Source: Sclerurus mexicanus (lineage: Eukaryota; Chordata; Aves; Passeriformes; Furnariidae). Taken from it: a stretch of DNA of 64,000 nt. Shown in pieces: positions 27,775 to 39,480 of the stretch (the first letter of the stretch is position 1; every line of letters starts with the position of its first letter). The translations under genes and the position numbers were made by a program. The stretch covers positions 33,501 through 97,500 of the forward strand of contig VWZF01006901.1 in assembly GCA_013396755.1 (NCBI GenBank), read 5' to 3'. The notes below the pieces were generated by a model. That model searched no databases and was not told where the DNA came from. It saw only the letters and a program-made list of their open reading frames with translations.

Positions 27775-30700
27775 GACTGGTACTACAAAATGAAGATTTA
27801 AACCAAAACTTTCTGAAGATGATCTGTACAGAGGAAGAATTGCGGCTCTGTCCTTCTTTCCCTGATTTGTAAAGCATGATTTGTAAAGCAGTGTCACCTG
27901 ACAAACTCTGTATGATTCCAGGTTGCTTTATTTTTGAATCTAATAAGTAGCAAATATGAATTGCCAATATCTGAGGAAACGAATGGTTGGTTTATATAAT
28001 TCTATGTTCTGCATTAAATACGGACCATCATTGGAGGGGAGGTCATAAAGCCCCCAGAATTTGCCCACAAAGAAGTTCTCCCCATCTGCAGACCTGGTTA
28101 CCATATGTTCTGCCATGGAGAAGCTAATTATGCACCCAAAACCCCAAATATCCTCTCACTTCACCAGAGGTAACCCCTGAAGCTCTGAGGGTACACCAGA
28201 GTCAGTCAGGAATTCTCAGATGGAAGAGATCTTTCTCAGAAAAAGCCAAATTGTTGGAACCAGAGTGTTTCTTGGAACCAGGCAGGTTTGGGGAGCCACC
28301 AGCAAAATGCAGGCAAAGGTTCCCCTGAAAACATGCACTCCTGCCAGTATGCTGTCACTCGCTTCACCTGGTGGGCTTCCAGCATCCACAGATTCAGGCC
28401 TTCTCCATCACTTGGACCACTTTGGAGCTGGATCCCTCGTGACCTTCAGCTCCAAGGATGCTTGCTTCGGGGTCATCAGTCCTAAGACTTACAAGGTCCT
28501 CATCACAAGGCTGGGAGCTGCAAAAGCCTGGTGCTCACAAAAACACAGCTCCCAGATGTGCAGCTGAGAATCCTGCGCACCTTGGCACCCCCGGCTTTGG
28601 TGGGGGGTGAGGAGGCTGAGTATCCTGGGAAAGGGGAAAGCTGGAAGCTTTCCTGTCAGGTTCATTAAACCAAATGCCGTGATTTCCCTCGCCAAACTTC
28701 CCTTCCAAGGCAAATTTTGAAATGTTTATTCTGAAACAGAAAAAGGGCAACCCCCCAGTTCCCTAAAGTAGTGCTATTCCAATTGTTTTGAACCTATCTG
28801 TGATCTTGGGTGTGATGGTGCACAGAAGCTTACAACAAATCCCAGATTTAGTCCTACTGGGATGTAACATTTGGCTTTTGGCGTAAGTGAGGAATTTCAT
28901 AAAAAGTAAATAAAATACTAAATATCTAGGCCAGGGCTAGGCTTAATTAGAGATTGCAGTATGTATCCAGGAGCTCAAGTACTTGTATTTCTGAGTGCCC
29001 CTTCCCCAAAGGGAAGTGATGGGGTAACTAACCACCCAAGTTTTCTGGCTGGGCAGGTGAAAAAAAAATTACTCTTAGAAGTTCAGTAACTGAACTAATT
29101 ACCTGCAAATGATTGCCTGGGGTTGGACCATTTATTATCTCATCAGCATTCAGTGCCACTTCCATAGGATGAAGGAGAAGGAAGAAGGAAAAAAAAAGCC
29201 CAGAAACATGAGAAGGAAAGCAGATAAAAGGACAGCAGTTAGAAGGAAAAAAAAATGCTTCTTAACTCTACTCTGTACTTTTCCTCTCTAATAGATCCCC
29301 CTCCCAATCCACCCTAAGTAGAGCAACTGTCATGTAATGAGTTCTGCAGGGATGGAGTATCAGCAGCATGCTCTGAGATATCTCACTTTGTGTTTGACTA
29401 GCTCCACAGATTCCCTAAACTTCTGGGAGCAGAAGAAGAAACAAGTGGAGATAATATCTTTTTCATGTATATATTTTACACACAGAGTGACAAAATTCCG
29501 ATCATCAGTACTTCTTCAGACCTTGTTGTAGCCATTGGCTGGAAGAATGGTTCGGGTTGACATGAAGTTTCCATCTAGACTCTAAGCAAGATGTGCTTTG
29601 GACACTGGTTTTGCTAACACAGAGGTCTGCTTCCTGGAACTGAAGATGCCTCCTGGAAGCACACCTGGGACATTTGGAAACTTGGAATGTCTGGGGTAGT
29701 CGCAACTGAAATCTTAACTCTGCTAACATAAGAGATATTAAATATTTTCCCTCCTTGCACTGGGTGTTTTACCTTGGAGAACTCCTTCCTCACATAAAGA
29801 TAGGATGCTGACTAACTGGAGACTGATGGGAAAGTGCCTCCAGCCATCAACTTGTGTGATTTCACTGTGAGATAGTGTGCTAACTCTCCTGGCAGCTGCT
29901 GTGGGTGTGCCTGCCTGCTCAGTAGCACTTTCCTGAGCTCTTTTTGCATGTTGTGCCATTCCAGGACCTTCTGCCCTTTCCTTTCGGTGAAGTTTTCTTT
30001 CTCTACATGCAGCAAGCTAAGGAAGCAATGGTTTGCATAGAAAACTTGGTGCTAGTAAGCTTGGCTATTACTCCCAGTACATATTTAAAAAATGAGAACA
30101 TCCTTCCAGTAATCCATGTTTGCATTAGATGGAAATGTTTTGGCTTTCCTCCTGTCCTTGAAAGCCCAGTGGTGTGATAGGAATTTGGGAAATGCAGGCC
30201 CTCAAAAGTAATGTAAAGAACAGATCCACCTATTCAAATGCAAGCTGCTACAGAGGAGAACAAGGAAATTATTTTCTCCACAAAAACAAAACCAACAAAA
30301 AAATCCAACAGAATAATTAAATGATTTAACTTTGGGCTGCATCCCACATTTTTTAGATTATTTGTCTGTCAAAATTTCTGGATTATATTATCTACAGAGT
30401 CTCTTGTCCTGCTGGAACACTCAGTGAAGAGAAACTGAAGGAATTTTCTGTCAAAAGGTTAGTTTCACACATGGGGCTGTCACTCCAGATTTTGTGGAAG
30501 GAACAAACCTCCTTCAACAATTGCAAAAGTTGACCGTAACATCTGAAGATAAGCCAGAAAACCCATGCAAGGAAATCAAATGCACACTGTGACCAGTGCA
30601 TGTTTCTGCACTCTTTTGGGCTGCACTGGACAAGCCCAGCCCAGTTTCAAACACCTTGCACCTCCAGCTGCTAACAGGGAATTTCCATTTACTCTCAGGA

Positions 30701-32029
30701 TACTCCTGTGTGTGCTGTGAAGTGCTCAGCAGCTGCAGGGTGCCTAGCATGTGGACAAATAAAGAGATGTAAATGGCCACAGACTTGTCACAAGTCAGGC
30801 TCATACAACTGATTTTCAAACCAGCAGCACACACTGCTAGTGTTAGTCTCATACATACAAACTACAGGGGAAATGAAAACTGCACCTTTTCTACCCAACA
30901 CTCCCAAGTCTAAAATAAGATAGGAAATTCCTCATTGTAAAATTCCTTCCTTCAAGTAAAAGAATACAGATTTCAAAATTTGGAGGACAGAACTAAGAGT
31001 TTGTGTGGGGAAATTAATTCTTCCCTATCCCTTTAATGTTTGTAAAGCATTCAGAAACTGTGGTGCTGAGCATGGCAAGATTCCCAATATCAAAAGAAGC
31101 AAAGCATGCCCTTGTCACTGCTATCAACTATATGCACTGTGTAAAGACAGGATGTTAATCTTGGACATAAGCACAGTTACACACACCTTCGCATTGGAGA
31201 CAACTTTTGTCTTTGCTGGAGATGTACCAACATGTACTTGGTTGGGCATCCAATCCTGCAGCTGCAGGAGCCCGTTGCCATTTTTAGTTTTTGCTGGTGT
31301 TGAGACAGACACAGTCCTTCAACCAGGACATGCTCAGAGTTAAAGGATGTTCAGTGGAGCAGCTCAGGTATTTGACAGTAGAGGCTAAGGCCAATTCGTG
31401 TGGGCTTCTTTTAAGGTACTGGATACTCAGCTCCTGTGGCTGCTTCATCTATTTTCTACACAAAATTATTTTTGTCATTTTTTTGGTATTCAGAGGGGTG
31501 GAGGTTGAACATTTAGTCTATTTTTAAGTATTTTTTCTTCTCTTGGCCTCCGCCTCCTGCATTTTTTTACCCCTACTTCCAATTCCTACTCTCATATTTT
31601 TTCTCAGATGATCGGTAGCTACTTCTCAAAATATCTTAGCCCTCATAATCACAGGCACACACACCCAGGTGATTTAGAAGCACAACAGCTCTACAGCTAT
31701 ATAGCATATTCCTCTGGCGTATGGGTAACTGGTATTTCTGTGAATTAAAAAGGCTACTGCTCTCTGGGGCATCAAACCCTTTTAAAATAAAGATTCAAGA
31801 AAGGAAAAGACTGCATTGTGCAGTGTGTGAGTACCTTCCCTTGTTGAGCGTGAAAGGATGGTTAGTTTTTACTGTCAGACTCTGGTCTTGAAAAGCACAT
31901 CGCCCAGAGAGGGAGAGATGGGGTGCTCAGTGCCTTTCAAGAACCGGTCATCTTGCAGTAGCACAGATAGCGATAAGCGAATAGTCCCCGAGACTGAGTA
32001 AAAAAACTTTTCCTTAACCTGCACGGCAC

Positions 32030-32200
32030 CCGGCTTGTGTCCCAGGGCATCCCTCTTCCTTCCCTGCCCGCCTCCTCCCGTGCGGGCGCTGCGCTCTCCG
32101 CGGCAGCCGCTGGGTGTCAGTGAGCCTCTGGTTTCGGCCGGCCGGGAAATCAGAGCACGGCGGCAACAGCCAGCCCGCGGGATCGCTTTCAAAGCTCCCA
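32030..32200. promoter_or_regulatory. Small dense CpG-rich patch (CpG-island-like)
   Basis: By hand I count about 18 CpG dinucleotides in roughly 165 bases, with strongly raised GC, inside otherwise AT-rich, CpG-poor sequence. There is no coding similarity; the minus-strand open frame across it (31875-32192, 105 codons) looks like a product of the low stop density. CpG density of this kind usually marks an unmethylated promoter or strong enhancer. It sits about 24 kb past the PROX1 3' end and next to the gap at 32251, so it may be truncated. It could be the start of an unannotated non-coding RNA. Confidence 0.5.
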
Positions 32201-32250
32201 GTGCGATTTAAGAAGTTTTTTGTGTTTTCTTTTTTACTTTTTTCTTTTTC

Positions 32251-32251
32251 N
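32251..32251. other. Assembly gap (single N)
   Basis: One N follows a T-rich run and a CpG-rich patch. Unlike the other N, its flanks share no visible overlap, so real sequence may be missing here, plausibly GC-rich sequence lost in sequencing. Confidence 0.95.
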
Positions 32252-33259
32252 GGAAAATATTTAGATTAGATTTACACTTAAGACGGCAACTTTGCAGTGA
32301 TGGCAGGGTTTTGAGCTTAAAAGGCAACCAAAACAGACTGAAATACGTGCAAACAGACTCAGAAATGGTGACTGTAGTATTTAAAATGTTGTTTTGAAAT
32401 GTAATTTAACTCCGGTCTGGTTAGATCCACCGATTGATACTCTAATCCCAAGTGAAGCTTCTTGTTGATTTAAGAAGCTTCTGTTGAACTGTTTTCTGGA
32501 CATAGAAGAAAAAAACAGAAAGTGGATAGCTTTTACTTTCAAGAGTTGAAAGCAGCACTCGTTTGAGGTTTTAAGAAGATTTAGAGAACGGGGATTGATC
32601 TGCTAACATCAGAGAAGAAATCTGGTGGAAAATATCAAAACCTCATAGAATATTTTACCACTCTGAGATATTATTGACTATCACCTTTCTGGGCCCACAA
32701 ACCCACTCATTGTTTGTTCACAATTTTTAACTGCAAAAAAAAGTAACCCTCGAGTTTGACCATGAGAGGCGTAACAGAAGGAGTAAAATTCCACCTGCCA
32801 CTTTAAAAATCTTACTGAGAAAAAGCTTAGACAAGTAAAAGAGCTGCTTCATCATAACCCCTCAAAATGTGCTGAGCCTCAGCTACTTGTAATACTACCT
32901 GATAATTACATGCAAAGACCTGGGTATCAAACACCTGACCCGACCTTGTTGTCACCTGGTAAATGTCACCACATAACAGAATTTCCTTAGAGCAGTTGCA
33001 GTGAGTTTTCGCCACAAGCCCAGGTAAGGGAAGAGAAGCAGGGTGAAGAATCACTGTCAGTGAAGGAAAGGGTGTGAGTGTCGCTTGTCCCAGAGACAAC
33101 TCTGTGAGAGAACAGATGTGAGGCTCAAAAGTTTTTGAAGGGGCTATTTGCAGGAAACCCCACTTCCAGCTGTCAGCTCATATGAAGGTGAAGCCCTATG
33201 TCTAACTCTGCAGATGTGTTCAAATTGTGTTTTGGCTGGGAAGGGGTCGATGAGACAGA

Positions 33260-33305
33260 GAAAAGATGGCAAAAAGCAGAGATTTTTCTTTTTGCCATCT
33301 TTGCT
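33260..33305. repeat. Short perfect inverted repeat (hairpin)
   Basis: Arms AGATGGCAAAAAG (33264-33276) and CTTTTTGCCATCT (33288-33300) are perfect inverse copies around an 11-base loop. The pairing extends two more bases, then three after a mismatch. There is no T-run terminator context and it is too short for a standard microRNA precursor. Confidence 0.7.
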
Positions 33306-33354
33306 TCACATAGTTGTTACCTGAGTTCTAGTACTATATTAAAAGCAGTGTTTT

Positions 33355-33500
33355 ATGCATATGTTATCTTGAAGGACCCCAAGCAATTTACCACAGGCTT
33401 TACAACTATAGGAAGTGATTTACCCATTGTGGAAATACCTTTGGAGTGAAAAGTAGTAAGTAGTTTGAGACCACATAGCCACAGTACCTGATAATTCAGC
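33355..33500 (-). mobile_element. MIR-type SINE remnant, antisense
   Basis: On the plus strand, AAGGACCCCAAGCAATTTAC, CAGGCTTTACAACTATAGG, TTTACCCATTGTGGAAATA and GTAGTTTGAGACCACATAGCC follow the order of an inverted MIR tail and core. This explains most of the 83-codon plus-strand open frame at 33198-33449, which I do not call a gene. Confidence 0.65.
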
Positions 33501-35129
33501 ACTGGACATGTCAGTGTCATGTGGAAATCACAGAGGGGAATTCAGAGTAGTGGCAAGTCATTTCATAACCGAAATGTAGGTAACACTCTTGCCCCAAGAA
33601 GTGAAGGAGCCTACAAAACCCATCAGTTACAACACTATGCAAACACTAAAAACTCTGGCTGAACTGCAAAAATCTGTAGCATTGATATTTTTCCTTAGAG
33701 GATTTTTGTCCAAGTTCTGGCCAGAGTCAAGTTTTTTGTAACTTGTGAGAGCTGTCAAGATCAGACCACAGGTGGTACAGCTGCAGGCCATGTTTAATAC
33801 TTAATGCTGAACAATGTTATATTTGTATCCTGTTACTCACATGCCATTGAAAATTTGTGAATTTTTTAAAAATACACCTTTGAAGATGGGATGCAGTCAC
33901 AAGAAAGAGCTTCTGATGCTTAGCCTACATTTTACAGCTCTGGAGAATATTTGGGTGTAATCTTGAATGCTCCAAGCAAATGTTCTACAGTTAGTCAACT
34001 CTTCTTGATGGGATTATAATTTAATAGTCTGTTGTAACTTTTGTCTTGCTCAGAAATATGTATCTTGGATGCAATGCAGAGTGCACACTATGGATGCAAG
34101 ACTGACTTTTCACTTGGGTTTGCATGCATGATTCCTCTTGATTCAGCTGAAGCTGATTGTGCATCTGAGACCACCACAACTGAGAACCTCAGCTGTGGTG
34201 TCACTGAGGGTAAAATGTTTCCCTCTTTCTCAGCCTTCAGTTCAACATTCCAAGGTGCAAAGAGATCTGTTTAGACTTCTCTGTTCAGAGCAACTCATTC
34301 TTGCTGGGCTGAAAATGCCATGAAGGGTGTTTGAAAAATCTTCCTTTTCTGTTCTTCCTATTGTGGCAATAAAGAAGATTAGAAATAGGTAGTTGACCAA
34401 TAGATATGCCATGTAAGCCTTGCTGAAGGCCTTGCAGAAGCAGAACATATGGGTGGTCCAATCACTGAAGCAAAGGAATGCTGAAAAAACAGAACTGTTC
34501 TATTACGGTGGTCTCTAATGAATCTGGGAAGTGTCAGTATGGCGGCAATGCAGAAAGTCAAACTTCGATAGAAGTCTGCAGAGAGCATGGGCACAGACAG
34601 AAGCCATGTGCTTAGTAGGAAACCTACAATAGGACAGATTGAAACCTGCTTTGGACTGAGAAGGAACCCTTTTTCTACTGACAGAATTGCAGGGTCTGAG
34701 AAGAAATGTGATGAGAAGATACTCTCCTTTCATGTGCATCAGTTGAATTGGCCACTTGGCATTTTATAGCCTCTATTGCAATATCCATTTTTCCCCTCCC
34801 CTTTCTAGAAGCCAGGCCCTGCTTTCCAAGAAGTGGAAAGCACTGGAAAATGTGGATGGTCCAGGTGCTATGCTAATCAGATAGATGTTATTTTGGGGTG
34901 GGTGGGTAGGTACAATCTGCCATTCAAAGGAACATGTGTATGTGGATGGCAGGAACTGGCTGGCCATGAGTAGTTGCACCTGCATGTCTGGGAGATCAAT
35001 ATAATTGTGAATGCTCCTCTAGTCCCATATAACAAGAGTCCCTGACTCTCTCCCTTAGTAACCACAGGAGTGTACATCCACAGTAAGAGATATCCCATAG
35101 TCAGAGAAATATAACCAATAACTTGGAGG

Positions 35130-35225
35130 AAAAGGAAGATGCCATTGCATTTATTTTACAAATGATGAGTAAAAGATTGGAAAAATGGCTGCCTGTAGAC
35201 ATTCAAGACTAAAACACAGGTCCTG
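35130..35225 (-). mobile_element. MIR-like SINE remnant, antisense
   Basis: TTTATTTTACAAATGATGAG, AAAATGGCTGCCTG and ACACAGGTCCTGAGAGTCC on the plus strand correspond to the inverted MIR core and box-B region. Diverged; low to moderate confidence. Confidence 0.5.
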
Positions 35226-35270
35226 AGAGTCCTTTATTGTCTGAACTGTATTTATATGTTTTTCACAGAC

Positions 35271-35306
35271 TCTGGTATCTCTGATATCTCTGATATCTCT
35301 GATTTG
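35271..35306 (+). repeat. 9-base tandem repeat, four units
   Basis: Four consecutive units of the form TCTGATATC, the outer ones with one or two changes. A minor minisatellite, followed by a T/C-rich tract to about 35415. Confidence 0.8.
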
Positions 35307-37019
35307 TCATGTACACATGACTTAACTCTTATGTTTTTTACCACATTTTTTCTTTTTCTTTTTTCTTTTTTATACTTTTCACCTCTTCTTTCTTTTTCTC
35401 CCCATGGCTATTTTTTTTTTGAAGTAGCCCCAGGGAAGTCCATGTTGGTAAGAGACTTGGAAATCGATTTTAAACATGACTTCCCATTCATACTCCACAT
35501 CAGTTTATTTATTTATTCATTTTTTTAGATCTAATTTTTTCCAGTTAAGAACTGTGTAAATAGCCCTAATGAGCCTTGAGGGCTCTCATTTGCTTAGAGA
35601 GATTAAAACAAGCTGGGAAGTCTCCAAGCACATGGGGCAGAAGGTACAAAATATACCTCAACTAGAGCTGGTCAAATAATTCATAACAAATAATTTGTGA
35701 AACCTGTTGTGCCTTTTTGTTGTTTGGCTTTTATGATTGTATTTAAGTATTATGTTTTGTAAGCAAACTTGGTTCTCCAACTTGTTCAAAAGCTGGTAAT
35801 TTTTGAGTATGTGCATGCCTAAGTTCTTTTATGTGATTGATCACCTAAGTTATATTGTGTTGCTTTTTTCACAGAATCAATTTATTTTTGCCTATTTGCA
35901 TATAATCCACAAATATTCTTAATTTTATGAAAAACAATTTTTTTTTCAGTATGAATGATAAAAAATACCTCTCTGTTACTGGGATTTCCATACAAATTCA
36001 CATATACTGGCATTCATGGTGTTTTTTACTGCTTACATAAAAAGGTTAAGCCTTGCCCACCTGAATGTTTCCTGCTAAGGAAGGAGAGGGGCTGTATCTG
36101 TCAGGAAACCAAATTCATGAATGTGGCAGCACACACAGCACATGTTTTGGAAACTCTTTTGTTTTGCATGAAACTAAATTCTTTCTCTCTTGCTGGCCTG
36201 TTTGCTGTGCAGTGGACATAGCACATGGACTGTTTCTAAGGACACCATGATCTGCTAGTCCCTACAGTTACTCCATGGATCAAATGCTTTCTGGGTGTAT
36301 AAGGTGGAATTATTTAATATAAAAGCATATAGGGAAAACATCCTTGAGCCCCATTTTCTGAACAAGATCTCTGTCTCTCTCTCACAGAGAATGACTCTCT
36401 GTTCCACTTCCCCTGTATTATCTTACCTACACAGCTCCTTGGGAACTGCATGGCTGAGCAAGGATGCTTTGCTGCTCGAACAAAGCCTGGCATTGTCCAA
36501 GGGGCAGACACACAAATCTGGACCTCGCCCCTGGAAGAGAGCAGAGTGACCCTGAACCCGAGCTCCCCCAAAAGCAAAATGCAGCAACCGCTTCTTTTAC
36601 CTACAGTTTGTTCAACAGCCCTTTCTGAGAGTTGTTAACCTCCAGTTAGTACTATCACACGTGAAAACAGAGGCCAAACGAAAATGTTAGAGCAGACCTC
36701 CTGTTGGCTATGTGGAAAAAATGAGAATGAAATTGGTTTGCACATTGTAACTTTTGGAAGACCTCAGCCCATTGGTGCTGAAGCAATTCCTTCTGTGTAG
36801 CCCTGGCTCACTATGCTCAGCATAGCCCTGAAATCTAACAAATGATGACCTTGCCCGTAAAAGCAATACATTGTTTTTAAACATTAGTTTCCTATTCCTG
36901 ACAGATAAGTTGAAAAGTTAACAATGCACTAAGGCTGTAAAATGTTGGCCAGAGTTTAGATTTCAACTCTGTTTAACTTTTTGTCAACAGATTGGCATTT
37001 TCCTCCCCATTCAGAACAG

Positions 37020-37200
37020 TTGGGTTTTGCTTTCAGCGCTGAGTAATAGCTCTTAGATGCTCTCTCACGCAGAGATTTGAGTTCAATATTAAAGCATTGA
37101 TAACACTCTTATTATCAGAAAGACATGGCCTATGGGCTCAGAGGGAATCTAAAACAGCTCTTTCAGTGCAATAAAAGAATAGCTCTACATTATGTGACAT
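37020..37200. promoter_or_regulatory. Candidate conserved element with paired GATA sites
   Basis: TGATAA at 37098-37103 and TTATCA at 37112-37117 form an inverted pair of GATA-factor sites eight bases apart, in complex non-repetitive sequence. GATA2 is a known activator of PROX1 in lymphatic endothelium. The site is about 19 kb beyond the PROX1 3' end, a plausible enhancer distance. Confidence 0.3.
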
Positions 37201-39119
37201 GAAGTTCCCAGATATATTACTTAACCAGAATCACGGCACGCTAGTAGATTCAGGCCCATGCAGGCCTGCTAAGTCTTTCTGAAATTACTTCCTTTCAAGA
37301 AAACAGTGCCCCAGTGCAAGATATCTTTGCTAACACACTGGGTATAAATTACTGCTCCTGCAAGTTAAACTGCATAGCCAATGCTCCCTGGGAGAGGCCA
37401 TGTTGGTTCAGCAGGGTGACAGAATCGTGCCGCTGGGACTTAAAGAGTTAATGATGTTAGCTGGGGGCTATATTTCAGTCGCTGTACTTTGTGCTGTGCT
37501 GGGTTTAAATGCTGTTGAAACTAAGTTAAGGACAGTGCTGAATATCAGTATATCCACTGAGCCAAGGAGATCCATTTATTTTTAATTGAATTAAATTGCT
37601 CACAAAATGAAAGTAGCATACTTTCATTAATATTTAATTACTTAGAGTGTTAAACAATGATCACAAAGAAAACTTTGCTGGTGTCTTTTCTATATCTGCA
37701 TTTTTCTATTACTCTATTGCATGAGATGGACCTGGTGGCCTTCCTGTGATTTGAATGATAAATGCTACTAAGGCTGAATGCTACTGTTGGTTTTTGTATG
37801 ACAGGGAACAAACTTGAGCTGTGGTCATGAAGCTGCAGTGGAGCTACAGCTAAGGAAGAGTGGGAGATTTGCAGCCAGACCAAAGAGAATGGCTCTTTCC
37901 TCATAAAAAAAGGGGGTTCACCTTAACACTAGGCTGAAAGTCATCCGTAGAACACCAGTGTCTCCAGCTGGAGCAGACAAATGCTGCCATGACTAGTGCC
38001 ATTACTCTTTATTATTTCAATGAGCTCTCTGGTTGGTGGGGGTAAGAGAAAAAGATGTAGAATTTTCTTTTCATTTCCAAACCAAAATTTAAGCATGATT
38101 TTGAAATCCATGAAATTAAAGCCAGGCTCTACTTGTACATTGCCAACAAACTGAGTTGCTGAAGGAGTCAGTTTTGCCTGAAATTGGCTTTGCAACTCTA
38201 ATTTCATACCATAATTTTCCTCAGTGAGGTGCACTAGATGTGTATACATATTCTTCCACCTACTTGCATTAAGCTCAGCTGAGTACTTATGCAAAAAGCT
38301 AAGGCATTGTGATCACAGCAGACATCGCCATGGATGGTGCAGACTTGGCCAAATTAGGAAACTCCTCTGTATGTTTCCTCTCTTTCACAGCAAGCAAATA
38401 GGGGGAAAAAATACTATAGGCTTTGAAGGTTCACAACATTTATTTTTGTGTATAATATTCTATTTAACACAACCCAGTTCAGACAGAAATGAACCTAGTC
38501 CTCCAGCCCAACAAACTTCAGCTCCAGAGGTATGACTGGTCACATTTCTTGTAAAGAAGTTAGGATCGTTTATCTCAGTTTGGCTTTCGGCAGTATTGGA
38601 TAGATTAAACTGAAGCTATAACTTTGGTGATTAAGTATGTATTTTATATGCTTTCAGTCAAGATCAACCCCTCTATTTTTCACAGCATATCATTCATAGA
38701 AAAAGTAATGCTATTAAACCAGAACAAGTAACTATAGAAAGCATCTTCTAAGTGAAGATTATATGGTATTTTCTCCTCAAATGTTGTCTGTAGCTTGAAT
38801 ATTGCTAAAGAAATTGCTCGTGTCCTCATTGCCATGCTGACTATGTCTTCTTGATTCACAAAGCACTTAATACGGCAGGAAATGCCAGACCTGATGTTTC
38901 CTTGCCACACTCGGACTGTGTATCAGCAGTGCATGTCGTCTGTTAAGGTTTAGGTCCATCTTAGTTCAGACTGCCTTTCCATGTAGCTTTGGATCCTCAG
39001 ATCTTTCTAAGGTGTAAGCTTGCTCTGTCTCAGAGGAAGGAAATGGTAATTCCTTGGGGCTCCCATTGGAAAATGAAGAAATCATCAAGAGAAGGGAAAA
39101 AATGTCCATAAGACACTTC

Positions 39120-39480
39120 AAGTAGCACATTTCCAGGCAATCACGCTACTTTTAGTGTGTTAAAGTCAATTGGCCTTTGGACAAATGCCTCATCATAACA
39201 CCACCCGAGGTGTGTGATAATCGCCAAGAAATGCTCTACCTGTCATGTCTTATTGCTTAAATATTTATGCTTATGACATTTGATTCCTACACTCTATATG
39301 TCATCAGAATGTTTCACTCACAGTAGATATGTCATCACCCACCAGGAACAGCTGACACTAAGGATTAGAACACTTTCAAATTAAAAATCCCTAAACAAAG
39401 AAATGACATGCTAGTAATTGTCTAGGGTGGTATAAATCAAATATATGATGATATGAACTAATAGATTTATCACATTAAGC
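39120..39480. promoter_or_regulatory. Candidate conserved non-coding element
   Basis: Repeat-free sequence with TCAATTGGCC, TGATAAT and several ATGTCAT/TATGTCATCA motifs (AP-1/CREB-like half sites). No coding signal. The call rests on composition and motif density only. Confidence 0.22.

Larger units (their letters stand above)
24621..32029. other. Intergenic sequence, no gene seen
   Basis: Unique sequence with one antisense MIR remnant and an A17 run. Slightly GC-richer parts (25090-25540, 28300-28650) yield several overlapping open frames on both strands, the pattern expected by chance. Confidence 0.6.

Noticed and set aside
27720..27800. A17 run as the tail of a processed pseudogene
   Set aside because: No gene-like sequence precedes it on either strand and no flanking direct repeat is visible.
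31875..32192. Minus-strand open frame through the CpG patch
   Set aside because: Arginine/glycine-rich translation typical of CpG-rich DNA read by chance; no similarity recognised.
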